A DNA stretch of 64,000 nucleotides, from the NCBI GenBank assembly GCA_023055505.1, contig JALIRH010000026.1:7517591-7581590 (forward strand). The letters are read 5' to 3'. The notes beneath the pieces were generated by a model. That model saw only the letters and a program-made list of their open reading frames with translations. It was not told where the DNA came from and searched no databases. Of the stretch, positions 61,901 through 64,000 are shown piece by piece. The position numbers were made by a program, and so were the translations under genes. Source of the stretch: Callipepla californica brunnescens. Lineage: Eukaryota; Chordata; Aves; Galliformes; Odontophoridae. Each line of letters begins with the position of its first letter. Position 1 is the first letter of the stretch.

Positions 61901-64000
61901 AGTGTACAGCTTACATCCCTCAGTCTGAGTAGTGCTTCACATTGTTCAGCCGTGTCCCCCTAAAATCAGCCATCTACATTTAGACACGAGACCAAAATAG
62001 CGTATTTGAAGCAATGGGCAGAAGATGTCCTTGAAAGTTGTGCACTTGAGTGCTGCAGTCAGTCCCTGGATATCGCAGTATGCTCTCAGAGATTTCATTT
62101 TCTGCTAGATGAGGGATGGTGTTTTAGCAATGGATGTAGTGCAGTTGGAGCGCTCGGATTGGAACAGAGCAATGTAAAAGGGTGTTGTGGCTTTTGGAGT
62201 GATGACAGAGGGTCAGAACCTGCATCTTAGTTAAAGACTAGGCTTGCTGGGATAGACTGGTTTGTGATGGAGTTGTGCTTCTGCGTGCTCTTGCAGGGTG
62301 GTTTGAAAGGCTTTAGCTGGGCTGATAGGCTTTCATTTCTGTGCATCAGACACTGAGCGACTGAGCAGTGGTGGTGTAAAGCAGAAGTGGATCCGTGCAC
62401 CATTCAGCACCTGCAATTGGATAGTTGTCAGATAACATTATTTTTTCTGTAGTAACAAGGCAGTTGCTTTTCCTGTTTCGATCTTGAATGAGATTATTGC
62501 ATATTGGTATACTATTCTCTATAAAGATAAGGACGATGGGTGGGCCAGTCCTCCCAAGAGAAACGTGAGAAGGGGGATTTGTCTTGATGAAATGATGTCT
62601 TAGGCTGAGTTGGTCTATGTTATGCGTTCTCAATGATAAGATCTGAAGATATGTGCACAGACAGCTCTTCCTATACCCATTATAATGGAAAACTGTTATC
62701 AGTCTGTTTGTGGGTTTGTTTGTTTTTTTTTTTTTTGAGCTGAAATTCAGATCTAGACACGTGGAGTTATGTGTAAATGACATGAAGCCTTCCTGTGAGC
62801 AGCTGTGGGCTAGGCACTAATTGAGGAGGCTCCGAGCATCTCTATTTTCTCTTCAGACTGCAGCTCTGTCTGACAGTTGGCAGCAGCGCCTAGTTTGTCG
62901 CAGGGTGAGCTGAGAAGAAGCGGTAGAGGCGTCTGGAAATGCCTGTGTTAAGCAGAAGTGACAGCCAGACACGCATCCACACCAGAGGTGTTTTGCTCTG
63001 TTGTGCTGCCTGCTGTAATGGTGGAGCAGGAGAGTATTTACCGAGGGAGAAGTGCTTTCAGACGCAGGGTGATCTGAATCTTTGAAGTGTTGAGAAGCTG
63101 CAGCAGCAGGTAATTCCACAGGGGCACAGCTGGGTGCTTTGCAGGTGGCTTTACAACAGCCTTGCGCATGATACATAATAGCTAAGCCTTTTCTGCTCAT
63201 GCTGAGTGGTGTATTAGTTGTGGGCTAGAATTCCCCGAGGGTGTTAGAATTGTTTTATTAGTTCCAATGAATTTTCTGGTTTGATGGTCTTTCTTGGACT
63301 CAAAACGTTTTTGACAGATCATTTAACAAATTGATACAGTTAGAATTGATGTCTTTTTTTTTTTTTTTTTTTCCCTTTTTTTCCCTTTTGGGAAATGTGT
63401 GCTCTTCACAAATACTGAAGCATTCACACTCCTTGATTGCTTTCTTTTACCGTCAGATGTGTGTGTTTTATACACCCTGTAGTGGGGTTATAAAAGCAGA
63501 GGTTTTACAGTGGAAGACGTCTGTAATACCCTAGAAGTCTCTTTTCTAGTGCCATCAGTGTGTTAGAGCTTTGCCTCTCTTGCTGTGAGTTGTATCTCAT
63601 TACATTGTTTGTGGGTTTGGGAGGGTTTTTTGGTTTGTTTTTTTTTTTCTGTAAGTGTATACAAAGTGGTCGGAAAAGGGAGCCATGTTTAGGGGTGTAA
63701 GGCTCTTTATTTTCAGTGATGAGAACAGCTATGAACATTTAAGCCACCTGAAAAAGATGTTAGTGAACAGAATCGAGATGGTCTTGGTGTATCTCCTGGA
63801 GCGGTCATGTTAGCTAGGCTACTGTGTTCCTCCTTAACTTTCCCAATCACATTTAAGGGTAGGCACTTAATAAGATAGCTTTTGCACTTGATTTCTGATG
63901 GTGATAGCATTGCATCATTTGGATACATTCGTTTAGCTCTGCTTCGTGGTTGAGAATCCTTCACATTCACCGTTACTCACACATCTTTTGGTGGCGTTGA
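58920..64000 (+). other. JADE1: JADE1 intron 2, 5' part (runs off window)
   Basis: This begins with the strong donor gtaagtgc. I searched by eye for the next coding exon, which should continue from the serine split after NG and lead toward the conserved region before the PHD fingers, and did not find it. The intron therefore extends past 64,000. The sequence is AT-leaning with several T-tracts (for example 63,354-63,372 and near 62,720-62,735) and no recognised mobile element. Confidence 0.8.

Noticed and set aside
58920..64000. Search for JADE1 coding exon 3
   Set aside because: No segment encodes the continuation expected after NG-S with an acceptor. The exon evidently lies beyond the window.

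Overview
This is a vertebrate nuclear window. The sequence itself points to a bird, most likely a galliform such as chicken. It holds a decayed CR1 LINE fragment that still shows the FADD reverse-transcriptase motif. It also holds two mariner-type elements resembling the galliform Galluhop/Mariner1_GG family, and I see no SINEs. Base composition is ordinary and AT-leaning throughout, except for one very GC-rich island.

Layout: positions 1 to about 50,700 are a gene-poor intergenic tract in which I recognise no protein-coding gene. Within it are an inverted pair of LTR-like repeats (about 3.57-3.81 kb on minus, 6.51-6.73 kb on plus), a minus-strand mariner (9,939-10,468), a head-to-head composite mariner (20,226-20,773), a cluster of ATCAAT/ATTGAT motifs (about 35.6-36.5 kb), a CR1 fragment (about 42.7-43.06 kb) and several simple repeats. 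From about 50.76 to 53.11 kb lies a strong CpG island with GT, CCG and TCCCC repeats, GC boxes, an inverted CCAAT box, CRE-like sites and good splice donors. I read this as the JADE1 promoter and 5' untranslated region.

The only gene supported at protein level is JADE1 (PHF17), on the plus strand. Its first coding exon lies at 58,842-58,919, with ATG at 58,868 and a product beginning MKRRRLPSSSENSDDNG. The most likely noncoding first exon ends at the CAG|GTGAGG donor at 53,042, which gives a 5.8-kb intron 1. The window ends inside the following intron, so the PHD-finger and scaffold domains lie downstream.

The observations most worth checking are the ATCAAT/ATTGAT palindromic cluster, the predicted uORF that spans the JADE1 exon1/exon2 junction and overlaps the main start codon, and the composite mariner with two inverted 5' ends. 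I found no convincing new enzyme system, CRISPR array, tRNA, rRNA or other complete gene. Most short open frames here look like chance frames.
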